Assembly (NCBI GenBank): GCA_024400495.1
Contig: JAKSMR010000012.1
Location: 1-64,000, forward strand
Source of the DNA: Bacteroidales bacterium
GTDB lineage: Bacteria; Bacteroidota; Bacteroidia; Bacteroidales; P3
Reading direction: 5' to 3'
DNA: 64,000 bases
In this document: positions 55,067 to 63,710 of the stretch, piece after piece
How the letters are laid out: every line of letters begins with the position of its first letter
Position numbering within the stretch: position 1 is the first letter of the stretch
Made by a program: the position numbers and the translations under genes
The notes under the pieces: generated by a model
Seen by the model: the letters and a program-made list of their open reading frames with translations, nothing else
What the model was told of the DNA's origin: nothing
Database searches by the model: none

Positions 55067-56773
55067 CTAGCGGGCAAAGCCGATGCGTTGGCCACCCTGG
55101 GATTTCTGAAGGAGCTCGTGCTTGCAGTATTCCTCCGCCTTAGCGCCGAGATCCGGCGCGTCGCCGTAGAGGATATTGTCAACCATGAGTTTGCGGGAGA
55201 TGTTGGCGATCTGGCCGCCGCTGAAGGAATGGCTATGGGCGAGGCTGTAGGCCTCTTTCTCGCTGAGCTCGGGGACCATGCTCTGCCAGATTTGCTGACG
55301 CACGGGAGCCTCTGGGTTCTCGAAACGCACCTTGTAGAGGAATCGACGCTCAAAAGCAGAGTCCATGTTGCCTTCAAGGTTAGTAGTAGCTATGAGGATA
55401 CCTTCAAAATTCTCCATCTCCTGGAGAAGGATGTTCTGCATTGTGTTGTACATATTGTCCACCGAATGAGTGGCGTTCTCGTTGCGTTTGCAGATCAAGG
55501 CGTCGGCCTCGTTGAAGAGCAGGATGGGCGAACGCTTCTCATTGCGCAGAGCCATGCGATACTCCTGGAAGATAGCCTTCACGTTCTTCTCGCTCTCGCC
55601 CACAAACTTGTCCTTGATGGAGGAGAAATCCACCTGCAGGATGTTGCGTTTGGTGGCTTTGGCAAGCTGGAGCACGGTCTCGGTCTTTCCTGTGCCGGCA
55701 GCTCCGTAGAAGAGGCATATAAACCCACGTTTCAGTCCCTTAGCCTTCATGCGGCTGGTGATCTGGCTGAAATTTTTCTGGGTGAGGAGGCTCGACAGAT
55801 CGGCTATCTGAGCCTTCTCGGTGTCGTTATAGAAGAGTTTGCGCTCCTTGATACCCTCGTATGGGAGCAGGCTGCTGGTGGAATATTCGATATTCTTGGC
55901 TTGCTCACCAAAGAGCTGCTTGTACATTTCCTGGGAAAGGCGGATGCGTTCTTTGTCAACCATGCCATTAGCCATGGCGTACTCCACAACATTCTGCTGT
56001 TGCAAGTTTGTTTCCCCATTGTCAAATTCCTCGTAGAAGATGTCGAAAGAGACATCGTCAAGGATGCGCTTGATCTTGGCGATTTCAAAAGAGGAACCAT
56101 GTTTCTTATGCGTACATAAGAGCAGTGTCATCACCACCCACTCGTCATGATTGAGCTGATTATAGTACTGGTCGAGGATCTGAGCACATTTCAGATGCTG
56201 GTTGCTCTTCACCACAGCCAGGAGATCCTCTCCAACGAGGTCGTAGGGAGTACCCAGGTCATAACGTTCCTCAAAGATGCTGTCGAGTCTGTTCACCATC
56301 TCCACGAAGGTAAGGTTGCTCTGCACCACCGGTGCATAGGGGTGGTCGGCATTGAGCGCACGGATCGTCTGGGAGGGGACACAGTAGCTGGAGCTCTGGT
56401 TAAAGCTGCTCTGACAGCGACGGATATAGCGTTTCATCTCCAGGGCGTCGAGGTCGTCTTGATATTGGGCCAGACGGGCGGGGCGCACATTGGTCTGTCG
56501 GCAGACATCGTTGATAGAGATATTATGTTCATGGTAGTTGTCGACAAACACCGAATAGAGTACAGCCTGACGGGGAGTAATGTCAAGACGCTTGCCCAAG
56601 GCCTTGGCCAGCGGGTCTACGCTGTCAAAGAACTCATCGGAGAGCCCGCTATGGTCTGCCTGTTCCACGATGCACTCGATGAGTTTGAGGAGCGACATCT
56701 TCTTAATCTGGCTGGGGGTAAACTTTACGTTTTCAAAATCGTTGGTCTGGCTCATACGTTGGCGTGTTTTCAT
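55067..56773 (-). CDS. AAA+ ATPase with N in place of Walker B Asp
   Basis: 568 residues. The N-terminal half (1 to about 300) is helical, with a winged-helix-like section near 60-120, no named domain. The C-terminal AAA+ module has Walker A GAAGTGKTETV (about residue 357), Walker B ILLFNEADAL (Asn where Asp is usual), sensor 1 IATTNLE and the arginine-finger region SAFERRFLYKVRFENP, then a lid helix. It looks cytosolic. Met7 (56755) is an alternative start. Lies between the HD and DUF2130 genes on the same strand, 156 bases before the latter. It may act as a remodelling ATPase of the cluster. Confidence 0.88.
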   Translation of the reverse strand: MKTRQRMSQTNDFENVKFTPSQIKKMSLLKLIECIVEQADHSGLSDEFFDSVDPLAKALGKRLDITPRQAVLYSVFVDNYHEHNISINDVCRQTNVRPARLAQYQDDLDALEMKRYIRRCQSSFNQSSSYCVPSQTIRALNADHPYAPVVQSNLTFVEMVNRLDSIFEERYDLGTPYDLVGEDLLAVVKSNQHLKCAQILDQYYNQLNHDEWVVMTLLLCTHKKHGSSFEIAKIKRILDDVSFDIFYEEFDNGETNLQQQNVVEYAMANGMVDKERIRLSQEMYKQLFGEQAKNIEYSTSSLLPYEGIKERKLFYNDTEKAQIADLSSLLTQKNFSQITSRMKAKGLKRGFICLFYGAAGTGKTETVLQLAKATKRNILQVDFSSIKDKFVGESEKNVKAIFQEYRMALRNEKRSPILLFNEADALICKRNENATHSVDNMYNTMQNILLQEMENFEGILIATTNLEGNMDSAFERRFLYKVRFENPEAPVRQQIWQSMVPELSEKEAYSLAHSHSFSGGQIANISRKLMVDNILYGDAPDLGAKAEEYCKHELLQKSQGGQRIGFAR

Positions 56774-56817
56774 ATCTTTATTGTTTTTAGTAAGTGATTG
56801 TGTTGTTTCTTTGCGAA

Positions 56818-56824
56818 TGTGTCA
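56818..56824 (-). promoter_or_regulatory. TGACACA motif before the AAA+ gene
   Basis: Minus-strand TGACACATTCGCAAAG begins 51 bases before the start codon, followed by GAAACAAC. Same layout as at 54955; no GTAAC-type promoter was found here. Confidence 0.5.
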
Positions 56825-57018
56825 AGGGAGGTCAGGGGTTAGGGGCGTGGAAGCCATCGCAGCCCCCGATCCTCCTTCTATGCACTTGTCGGCACCATAG
56901 TACCCCGTAGCGTAGCGTTAGACGATGGTGCTGGCGGATGACAAGTGCTGAAGAAATGCGTCCCTCCCCGAAGAGAGGGGGCCATCTAACCCGTTTATCG
57001 TAAGGCAACCACGGCCAA

Positions 57019-57558
57019 TCAACGGCCGCTACAGCATCCTTGCAGATGTTCAACAATCCAGCTGCTCGAGGCGTCGATGCTGTCGGCCATACAGATGGCG
57101 TTACGCAGTCTCTCCTTTCGGGCTTGCTGCCAGTCGGAGTCCGGCACATTGCGTTTGTGTTGCATGTGCCATCTTATCGCGCGACGCTCCTGAGGAGAGA
57201 GCTTCAAACCGCAACCCTCCGCCAGTTTCACCGAACGGTACCCATGCCCGCCAGCCTCCTGCGGCCATCTGCCGTGGCTCTTGCAGATGTCGTGCAGCAG
57301 AGCAGCTATGATAAGGCTGTCGGCGTTCTCCCCCGGAGCGAGCACTCGAGCCACGTCATACACCCCGAGGCTGTGGGCGGCAAGACCGCCCTTCCAATTG
57401 TGGTGACGATAGGAACCTTTAGCTGTGAAGAAATCCGAAGCGTCCAACGAGGCGATAAAAGCGTCCATCCCCTCGCGGTCGACGCTGCGCAGCAGAGACA
57501 GGATGCGTTCACGGTTCTTGTTGACATTGCTGAGATTGGTGTTTCTGTCTGGTTTCAT
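57019..57558 (-). CDS. HD-domain hydrolase
   Basis: 179 residues. The metal ligands of the HD superfamily are visible: His near 61 (AAHSLGVYDVA), the His-Asp pair in LLHDICKS (about 87-90), His in GHGYRSVKLAE and in IRWHMQHK, and Asp in MADSIDASS near the end. HD proteins are often phosphohydrolases of nucleotides; the substrate is unknown. It belongs to a run of three minus-strand genes and has a GTAAC-N16-CGTGA promoter-like sequence 80 bases upstream. Confidence 0.88.
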   Translation of the reverse strand: MKPDRNTNLSNVNKNRERILSLLRSVDREGMDAFIASLDASDFFTAKGSYRHHNWKGGLAAHSLGVYDVARVLAPGENADSLIIAALLHDICKSHGRWPQEAGGHGYRSVKLAEGCGLKLSPQERRAIRWHMQHKRNVPDSDWQQARKERLRNAICMADSIDASSSWIVEHLQGCCSGR

Positions 57559-57595
57559 ATCTTGATTTTTGTTTTATTTCCGTCTTGGCGTCAGA

Positions 57596-57602
57596 TGTGT
57601 CA
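57596..57602 (-). promoter_or_regulatory. TGACACA motif before the HD gene
   Basis: Minus-strand TGACACATCTGACGCC, 44 bases before the start codon. Third instance of the block, without the GAAACAAC part. Confidence 0.4.
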
Positions 57603-57638
57603 ACAAAATGCCAACGCGTCCTATCGCCTTCATATATA

Positions 57639-57664
57639 TCACGACAAAATATCGCATTTGTTAC
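57639..57664 (-). promoter_or_regulatory. ECF-type promoter-like sequence, HD gene
   Basis: On the minus strand GTAAC (57664-57660), a 16-base spacer and CGTGA (57643-57639). Confidence 0.6.
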
Positions 57665-57994
57665 ACGGTTGGACAAAAAAATACACCCCAGCCTTCCCCG
57701 GCAGGTGTAGATCGCAAAAGACAGCCTTATATATCAATTAGATACAAATTCCCATATAAGATATATTACATATTTCCTCCTTAAAAAAAAAACTTGAAGA
57801 AGCTTTGTGCATTTTTACTCCAACAACTCGTCGTCGGAATTGATTTCATCAACAATAGGCCGCCACATAGGCGCTACCCGGACGCTACCCCGGCGCAAGA
57901 ACGAGGCTACCGCATCGCATCCCCCTCCCCGCAACCAGACAACCATCCTCAACAGGCGGCAAAGCACCAATTGATTCTTCCAACGAGTTCTTTG
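57665..57994. other. Intergenic, no supported gene
   Basis: 330 bases, AT-rich at first, then GC-rich with GCGCTACCC / ACGCTACCCC near-repeats. Frames on both strands here are low-complexity or lie over the repeats. Confidence 0.5.
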
Positions 57995-58230
57995 GTGTAT
58001 ATAAGAAAAGATCCGCAAGGGTATTGCCCACAGCTGAAACCCATGGGGCAACATCCCAGATAGCAGAAAAGCCCAACTCTTTTGCGTACTTTCACTTGAT
58101 TAGTGTATATAAGAAAAGATCTGCAAGGGTATTGGCCACAGCCGAAACCCATGGAGCAACATCACGGATAGCAGAAAAAGCCAAATTCTTTTGCGTACTT
58201 TCACTTGATTAGTGGGATATAAGAAGGGAT
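57995..58230. repeat. Tandem 108/109-bp repeat, two units and a partial third
   Basis: Unit 1 57995-58102 (108 bases), unit 2 58103-58211 (109 bases), about 90% alike by eye, beginning GTGTATATAAGAAAAGATC and ending TTTCACTTGATTA. A shortened third start (GTGGGATATAAGAAGGGAT) begins at 58212. The different unit lengths argue against coding. Placed just before the sigma factor gene. Confidence 0.85.
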
Positions 58231-58430
58231 TTGAGAAAGAACATGGGGGGAACACCTCTTCCTTCGAAAAAAACGTTCTCCGCAAGCCTCAACCGACACG
58301 CAAAAAAACAGATCATATAAAAGAAAAAAAAAATTCACCCATCCAGCAACAAAATCCATCTCTTATCCGTTATCCTGCCGCCCTTGCTGGCGCCTACACC
58401 CGTGGACGCGAATTCTCTCTCTACAAACAG

Positions 58431-59084
58431 ATGGAGGGAAACGAGCTCATCCAAGCGTGCAAGACCAGTAACGAGGCCATCATGGTGCTCATCTTCGACA
58501 ATCTGCGCCCCATTTTGCTCAGCATCGGTAAACAATGGTTCTCCGGCTGCGACGACAGCATGGTGATGTGGCAGGATTATTTCCAGGAAATCGCCATGAA
58601 GGTCTACCAAGGCAAGTTCAGCAACATGTCCAAGAACGCCAACCCTCGCGCTTACGTGGTCAGAGCGCTTAAAAACACCGCTAGCGATGTATACGGCACC
58701 ATCACCAACAGCAAGCGTCTGCGTGGGGCTGACGGCACCCGTAGCTACACCCAGTTGTCCACTCCCATCTCTTTGATGGTGAATGACAACCTGAGTGAGG
58801 ATGACATCCTCAGCCGTCTTGAAACTTTTGAGGATCCAAATCATATGAACCTGGCTGAAATGGAGCAGACTGTAAACAGAGCCCTCAAGCCGTTCGGTAG
58901 CGCAAACGCCCTGATCTTCCATCTGCACGTCGACGGACACAAGACTTCTGAGATCATTGCCGAGCTCCAAGGCTGCTCCGGAACCTCTGCTCTGGCTCTC
59001 ACCGAGGGTGCGGTAAGAGCCAGAATCGCCAGAATGACGAAACAGGTGCGCAAGGCCCTCGAAAACGAGGGCCTCGCAGCTTAA
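58431..59084 (+). CDS. Sigma-70-like (ECF-type) RNA polymerase sigma factor
   Basis: 217 residues from the ATG at 58431. A GTG at 58212 would extend the frame but lies inside the tandem repeat and gives a low-complexity tail, so I reject it. Region 2-like: WQDYFQEIAMKVYQGKFSNM, then NPRAYVVRALKNTASDVYGT. Region 4-like: the C-terminal part LTEGAVRARIARMTKQVRKALE after a helix-turn-helix-like VDGHKTSEIIAELQ. It should direct RNA polymerase to specific promoters. The shared GTAAC-N16-CGTnA sites of the neighbouring genes are candidate targets. No anti-sigma gene is seen. A terminator follows. Confidence 0.8.
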   Translation: MEGNELIQACKTSNEAIMVLIFDNLRPILLSIGKQWFSGCDDSMVMWQDYFQEIAMKVYQGKFSNMSKNANPRAYVVRALKNTASDVYGTITNSKRLRGADGTRSYTQLSTPISLMVNDNLSEDDILSRLETFEDPNHMNLAEMEQTVNRALKPFGSANALIFHLHVDGHKTSEIIAELQGCSGTSALALTEGAVRARIARMTKQVRKALENEGLAA

Positions 59085-59103
59085 GGACGATCTCCCCACA
59101 ACC

Positions 59104-59146
59104 AGCAAGCCCCATCCATGCCGGATGGGGCTTGCTGTTGTTTTTG
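59104..59146 (+). terminator. Rho-independent terminator of the sigma factor gene
   Basis: AGCAAGCCCCATCC (59104-59117) pairs with GGATGGGGCTTGCT (59123-59136), followed by GTTGTTTTT. Confidence 0.88.
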
Positions 59147-59397
59147 GGGAAGACGACGAGACGTAACATAGACGAATGTCACCTGCGACCCAGACCGTCG
59201 GGCAACTGGCCGCAACAGATTGCTGGACAAGCCCGGGATGACGTCTAGTGAAGTCTAGCCACCTGCGGATGCTGCTTCAGACAGCAGACATATAGCTCAC
59301 AAAAGAAAAGGAGGTGGTGACTTATACCAAGCAGAAGGCACCGTGAGACAGATGGACTAGGGGGCGTGCTGTCAGCCCGCCCCCCTAGCTACTGCTA

Positions 59398-60771
59398 CTA
59401 CTCGGCAACTATCGCCTTAAACCCTTGGAACGATGGTTGACGGCGGTACTCGTCCTCTGATCCGGCAGGGACATAGACTGTAATCTGTGATTTGACGGTG
59501 GGCGTCCCGGGGAGAATGTCACAGCCATTAACCGTACCCGGGTGCTCCATTCTACAATGGATTTCACGAAGGCGGTGACAACTCGGGTGGATCCATATAC
59601 CCATGCAAGCTACGTTGCCGGGAATCGTGATACTTTTCAGGTTCATGCACAGACAGAAAACATTGTTACTGATAGTGGTCACAGAATCGGGGATCACAAT
59701 ATTGTCAAGACTCAGGCAACCCATAAAAGCGGACTCCCCGATAGTGGTCACAGAATCGGGGATGATGATGTTCGAGAGTTCGGAACAACCATGGAAAGCA
59801 TGAGCACAGATACCGGTTACCGAATGGGGGATGATAGTGTTATCACATCCTCTAACCAGGGTGTTGGTTTCTGTTTCAATGATCGCATTACAATTCTCTC
59901 TGCTATCATAGCAAGGATTGTTGTCTGAAACAAAAATGCTTTTGATACCGCTACAACCCTCAAAGGCGGAATCCCCGATATTGGTTACCGAACTAGGGAT
60001 GTTGATGGTTGTGAGTCCGGCACAACCACCGAAAGCGCTGTTACCGATATAGGTTACCGAGCTGGGGATGTTGATGGTTGTGAGTCCGGTTCAGCCGTAG
60101 AAAGCGCTATCAGCGATACCGGTTACCGAATGGGGGATGACAGTGTTATCGCATCCTTTTATCAAGATGCTGGTCTCTTTATCAATAATTGCATTACAAT
60201 TATCTCTGCTGTCATAGCAAGGGTTGTTGCCTGAAACAGAGATGCTTTTGATACCGCTGCAACAACTAAAGGCGGAATATCCGATATAGGTTACCGAATG
60301 AGGGATAGTGATATCTACAAGTCCTGTACAACCACAGAAAGCATAATCACCGATATCGGCCACCGAATCGGGTATAACGACGCTTTTGAGGCTGGAACAG
60401 AAAGAGAAAGCACCATAACCGATAACAACCACAGAATCGGGTATAGTGACGCTCTCGATACCACAAAATCCGAAAGCACCATTTAGAATAGTTATCACAG
60501 TACGGGGGATCGTGACTCCGGTGAGTTTGTCGCAACCCTCAAAGGCGGAGTAACCGATAACGGCAACCTGATAGGTAGTGCCGTTGTGAGTGACGGTAGA
60601 CGGGATGACCAGATCTCCGCATGGCTCTGTCTGGTAGGAGTACATGTTCTCATCACCATTGAGTTCGGAGACTAACTCGACATTCCCCTCGGCATCGATA
60701 ATCTTGTAGTAGAGTGTGTGCCCGCTAGGAGAAACGGCACTGAAATCATAGCGATTGGTGTGGTTTTTCAT
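59398..60771 (-). pseudogene. BspA-like leucine-rich-repeat gene broken by a nonsense codon
   Basis: A 457-codon frame on the minus strand with one in-frame TGA at 60093-60091. It starts with FSAVSPSGHTLYY and contains tandem BspA/LRR_5 units such as SVTGIADSAFYG, IPDSVTTIGESAFMGC and IPHSVTYIGYSAFSCC, then a C-terminal part with CDILPGTPTVKSQITVYVP. The TGA stands exactly where the repeat consensus AFYGCTGLT has a Cys codon (TGC), so a single C-to-A change made it. The frame is otherwise intact for 230 codons beyond. No signal peptide is seen at the N-terminus. BspA proteins are surface adhesins; this copy seems intracellular or uses another route. Confidence 0.8.
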
Positions 60772-60825
60772 ATCTATATAAAATTGGTGATTGATTTCTT
60801 ATTCTAACCCAGAGAACATCTAAAA

Positions 60826-60870
60826 GGCGACCTCTAAAAGTCAGGAAGAGGAACGACATTAGAGGTCACC
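60826..60870 (-). repeat. Short inverted repeat with MITE-like ends, possible terminator
   Basis: Arms GGCGACCTCTAA (60826-60837) and TTAGAGGTCACC (60859-60870), complementary with one G-U pair. The arm sequence resembles the MITE ends (AGGTAACTTCTAAAAA). On the minus strand it lies after the gene ending at 60890 and is followed by TTTTAGA, so it may also stop transcription. Confidence 0.5.
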
Positions 60871-60889
60871 CTATATGTGCACCCGGATC

Positions 60890-61294
60890 TTACTCTTTGA
60901 CTGAGATGGAAACGATTTCGTAGTCTACTGAATTGTTATCGTCCGGGTTGACTTTGATGGCACAGTCGATCTGTTCATCAAAGCTCATGGCCTCCCACTC
61001 TGCCTCGTCAACCCCCATGCCGTAGACAATCTCGTATCCGATATGACTTATGGCATCGCCGGTGATCACGCGTTCAAAACTGTCCTCTATCGCTTGTCGC
61101 ACAGCAACAGCCAACTCCTGGGGGAGGTTTTTGTCGAAGTAAGCCAGGAGGTCCTTTTCGCCGGCGCTGTTGTCCAGCACCTCGAGAAACTGCTCTGCCT
61201 GTGCTCCCTCCAACTCGAGGGTAGCTCGGCCGAACACATTGCTGCCACAGCACAGGAGGAGGTTGGTCCAATAATGGATGTTGATCTTTTTCAT
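60890..61294 (-). CDS. Small acidic protein of the sigma-associated cluster, unrecognised
   Basis: 134 residues from the ATG at 61294; an upstream in-frame ATG (61345) lacks a ribosome-binding site, whereas AAGAAAGGAAAA lies just before 61294. Strongly acidic, mixed helix and strand, no signal peptide. Its start MKKINIHYWTNLLLCCG and its acidic nature parallel the 195-residue protein at 62701-63288. I know no family. It has the promoter-like GTAAC-N16-CGTAA sequence about 102 bases upstream. Confidence 0.7.
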   Translation of the reverse strand: MKKINIHYWTNLLLCCGSNVFGRATLELEGAQAEQFLEVLDNSAGEKDLLAYFDKNLPQELAVAVRQAIEDSFERVITGDAISHIGYEIVYGMGVDEAEWEAMSFDEQIDCAIKVNPDDNNSVDYEIVSISVKE

Positions 61295-61395
61295 AATGTT
61301 TTCCTTTCTTTGGTTTTGAGCAGACAAGCATGAGCCTGCCTGCAAGATTACTTATTTCGTTCACGGAACTCCGATCTTATTCCGTCTCTTCTTAT

Positions 61396-61421
61396 TTACG
61401 GCACAAAGGCACAACTGTTAC
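61396..61421 (-). promoter_or_regulatory. ECF-type promoter-like sequence, small acidic protein gene
   Basis: On the minus strand GTAAC (61421-61417), a 16-base spacer ending in TTTGTGC, then CGTAA (61400-61396). Confidence 0.65.
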
Positions 61422-61503
61422 GCGTACCTATAGCACATCACACAAACAAGGGGCAACTCTTTTTTGCTGGTCACCTCTATGGTCCTCGGGGCTACGCCAC
61501 ATT

Positions 61504-62595
61504 CTAGACACGGGGGCAACCCTGGCTGTCAAGGTACTCCCAGATGATGCTTGTGGGAATGTGTTCCTCTGCCGAGATGCGTGCCACTTGCTCATTCACG
61601 TAGTCCACAAAGAACATTCGTCCCGCTTTGCGTTTTTTACTGAATGGTGTCAGCATTCGCTGATATTCATCGCTTGAGATCTCTCCCGACGCGAATCGAA
61701 CTTTGCAGGAGCTCTTGTCTCCCTGGAACTGCTCCTCCGACACCATAAAGGCAGCATGTCTGACACGATATTCTTCCACCAAGGGTTTTAAGAGGAATTC
61801 GCAGAGTCGGAGACTTACCACTCTGTATCTCTCTTCCAGCTGTCTGGTTTTCTCCTTCTGCTGCGCCAGGTGCTGCTGGGCCGATTGGCATCGGTCCTCC
61901 TGCCACTGTATTTCTTTTGTCAGACGTTCGAACTCGGGGAGTTTGCGGGACTCCAGTCTCTCTACCACCTCCTGGAGCGTGTAGGAGCAATACATCTGCT
62001 TGGCCTTGCCGTATCTGCTGTTGACGCCCACAAAACTACTCCATACTTTCAGGAACTCGTCATGGATAATAAGCTCGCTAGTTCCATCGGGATAGACGCA
62101 TCGACATCTGTTGCTTCCCGAAAGGGGGCTGCCGGCTATCAGATACGTCAGGGCCTCATCCCCCTTACGGTCTCTGCACACAAGACTCTTGTTTTGGATC
62201 CACCACTCGATGTACACGCCCAATGTGGGGGACGAAAACCCACTTCCTCCCGAGTATGCCAGCACCGAATGCACAGGCACAGGAGCCAGAAACATTCGAC
62301 TATCATTTAGAATAGCATCTGCATTGTGGAGAAACATGAAAGCATGATCCAAAAAGAACCTCAGGTTGTCGGCCTCCTGCTTCTTAATCTGATTCTGATA
62401 CTCTTCCTGTTCTTTCTTTGCTTGGCGCTTGTCTTTGAGACGAAGATATGCTCCTGTAGAATCCAGATTCACCTCATCGTCGAGCATGGTCTTCTGGACC
62501 GAATCCTTGCAGTAACATTTCAGCGCCGCTCCGTTGAGCAGCTCCAGAACGTCTTCTTTTTTTTCCTCTCCTTGTGCGATCTCTTTGTTTTCCAT
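61504..62595 (-). CDS. Hypothetical protein with two coiled-coil segments
   Basis: 363 residues, no signal peptide. Residues about 55-80 and 215-265 are charged coiled-coil-like (RQAKKEQEEYQNQIKKQEAD, QQHLAQQKEKTRQLEERYRV). Between them lies a domain with two pairs of Cys (NRCRCVYPDG) and aromatic residues. The C-terminal part has VRFASGEISSDEYQRML and a short basic patch. No family recognised. Its 105-base spacing from the upstream 62701-63288 gene permits cotranscription. Confidence 0.7.
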   Translation of the reverse strand: MENKEIAQGEEKKEDVLELLNGAALKCYCKDSVQKTMLDDEVNLDSTGAYLRLKDKRQAKKEQEEYQNQIKKQEADNLRFFLDHAFMFLHNADAILNDSRMFLAPVPVHSVLAYSGGSGFSSPTLGVYIEWWIQNKSLVCRDRKGDEALTYLIAGSPLSGSNRCRCVYPDGTSELIIHDEFLKVWSSFVGVNSRYGKAKQMYCSYTLQEVVERLESRKLPEFERLTKEIQWQEDRCQSAQQHLAQQKEKTRQLEERYRVVSLRLCEFLLKPLVEEYRVRHAAFMVSEEQFQGDKSSCKVRFASGEISSDEYQRMLTPFSKKRKAGRMFFVDYVNEQVARISAEEHIPTSIIWEYLDSQGCPRV

Positions 62596-62700
62596 AATTT
62601 TCTTTAGGTTACCTTTATAAAGGGTTGTTTGTTGTTTCTAAGATTGAACGTCATGTCAGCCACTAGGGCTGGTTGTTGCCGGATCAGATAGCAAGGCCCG

Positions 62701-63288
62701 TTATTCAACATCCGTAAGGGTGATGGCAAACTGCAGCTCAGGCATATCCTCGTAAACTGCTTCGAGATCCAAGCCAACGCGATCTGCGATGAAACCGTAA
62801 TCATTCTGAGAGTAGACCCAGTCGAGATAATCCTTTTTGAAGGTGTGATAGAATTCCTCGCGCAGCGCCTGGATAGCTTGCGCCCCGAGGGGATCGTTCT
62901 CTTCCTCTGGTTCAAAGATGTGTTCGTTTGAACAAACATCGACAGATCCATCGGGAAAGTACAAGCCCGCTGCTATGTCGTCCCAAAAGGAAGGCTCTAA
63001 CGAATCATCGATACAGGTGTTGTCTGCTTCAAAGAGCCAGTACTCCACCTCCATCTTTGCCTGCTTCTTGGAAATGGCATCCACCACACATTGCAGTTCG
63101 GAATGCCCCTCGCTGATAGCGTTCTGTATCAACTCTTCGTCAAGACTGTCCTGTCCTTGCGACAGAGCGACAAGGGTGGCATAGGTGGTGTCGTCAATCT
63201 CAATAATGCAATCATCTTCACTGGAATATTGGCAGCCGTCGCAACCATAGCCATGGGAAACGAAAAGGGATGCTTTTATCTTTTTCAT
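62701..63288 (-). CDS. Acidic hypothetical protein with N-terminal Cys cluster
   Basis: 195 residues from MKKIKASLF at 63288; a start 7 codons upstream (63309) is possible but less likely. The first 30 residues contain three Cys in YGCDGCQYSSEDDC, a possible metal site. The rest is very acidic (EPEEENDPLG, YEDMPEL). No signal peptide. Unrecognised. It has the GTAAC-N16-CGTTA sequence about 95 bases upstream. Confidence 0.7.
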   Translation of the reverse strand: MKKIKASLFVSHGYGCDGCQYSSEDDCIIEIDDTTYATLVALSQGQDSLDEELIQNAISEGHSELQCVVDAISKKQAKMEVEYWLFEADNTCIDDSLEPSFWDDIAAGLYFPDGSVDVCSNEHIFEPEEENDPLGAQAIQALREEFYHTFKKDYLDWVYSQNDYGFIADRVGLDLEAVYEDMPELQFAITLTDVE

Positions 63289-63383
63289 AATAATATAGGT
63301 TATTTTCAATATTGTTCAGTTTTCTACCTCTTAGAAAACCTCTTGGTTATGCTATCACTAGAAATCGGGGGGGGGCTCTTATA

Positions 63384-63409
63384 TAACGAAGATAAGCAGC
63401 AATCGTTAC
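63384..63409 (-). promoter_or_regulatory. ECF-type promoter-like sequence, acidic protein gene
   Basis: On the minus strand GTAAC (63409-63405), a 16-base spacer, CGTTA (63388-63384). Confidence 0.65.
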
Positions 63410-63710
63410 GCGCGCACCCAACTATTTCTTAGCCGAATGAGCGCCACACATATCGGACATGCGCACGAACGGCCGCAGAAGTCTGCCTCCTTTAGATTGG
63501 GAGGCGACATGTTTTTGCGAGCGAAACGAGTGGCTATGTTCCGGGCTGCCGTTGACAGCTCTTTCGTTTGGACGAAAGAGAGAACTCTTGGAGGCTTGAC
63601 TATCGGAACCGACCAGGAATTGCGTCGAGAATCGACCCCGAAAATGATGTTTGATATGGGGAAGAAGATCTTGTTGTTACGTTGTCAATACAACGAAACA
63701 TAGCAGACCT
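63410..63710. other. Intergenic, no supported gene
   Basis: 301 bases. Two short hairpins are visible: GCCTCC/GGAGGC near 63485-63505 and CTCTTTCG/CGAAAGAG near 63560-63582. The plus-strand frame 63437-63703 has no recognisable features and may be false. Confidence 0.45.

Noticed and set aside
58212-58430. N-terminal extension of the sigma factor from a GTG
   Set aside because: The start lies inside the third, partial tandem repeat, and the added 73 residues are basic low-complexity sequence outside the family's conserved part.
60091-60093. TGA recoding (selenocysteine or alternative code)
   Set aside because: TGA ends other genes normally (for example 52156-52158), the repeat consensus has Cys at this position, and no recoding element is visible; a point mutation is simpler.
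63437-63703. Plus-strand frame of 88 codons near the window end
   Set aside because: No recognisable features, contains two hairpin-forming stretches and lies in a repeat-rich spacer.
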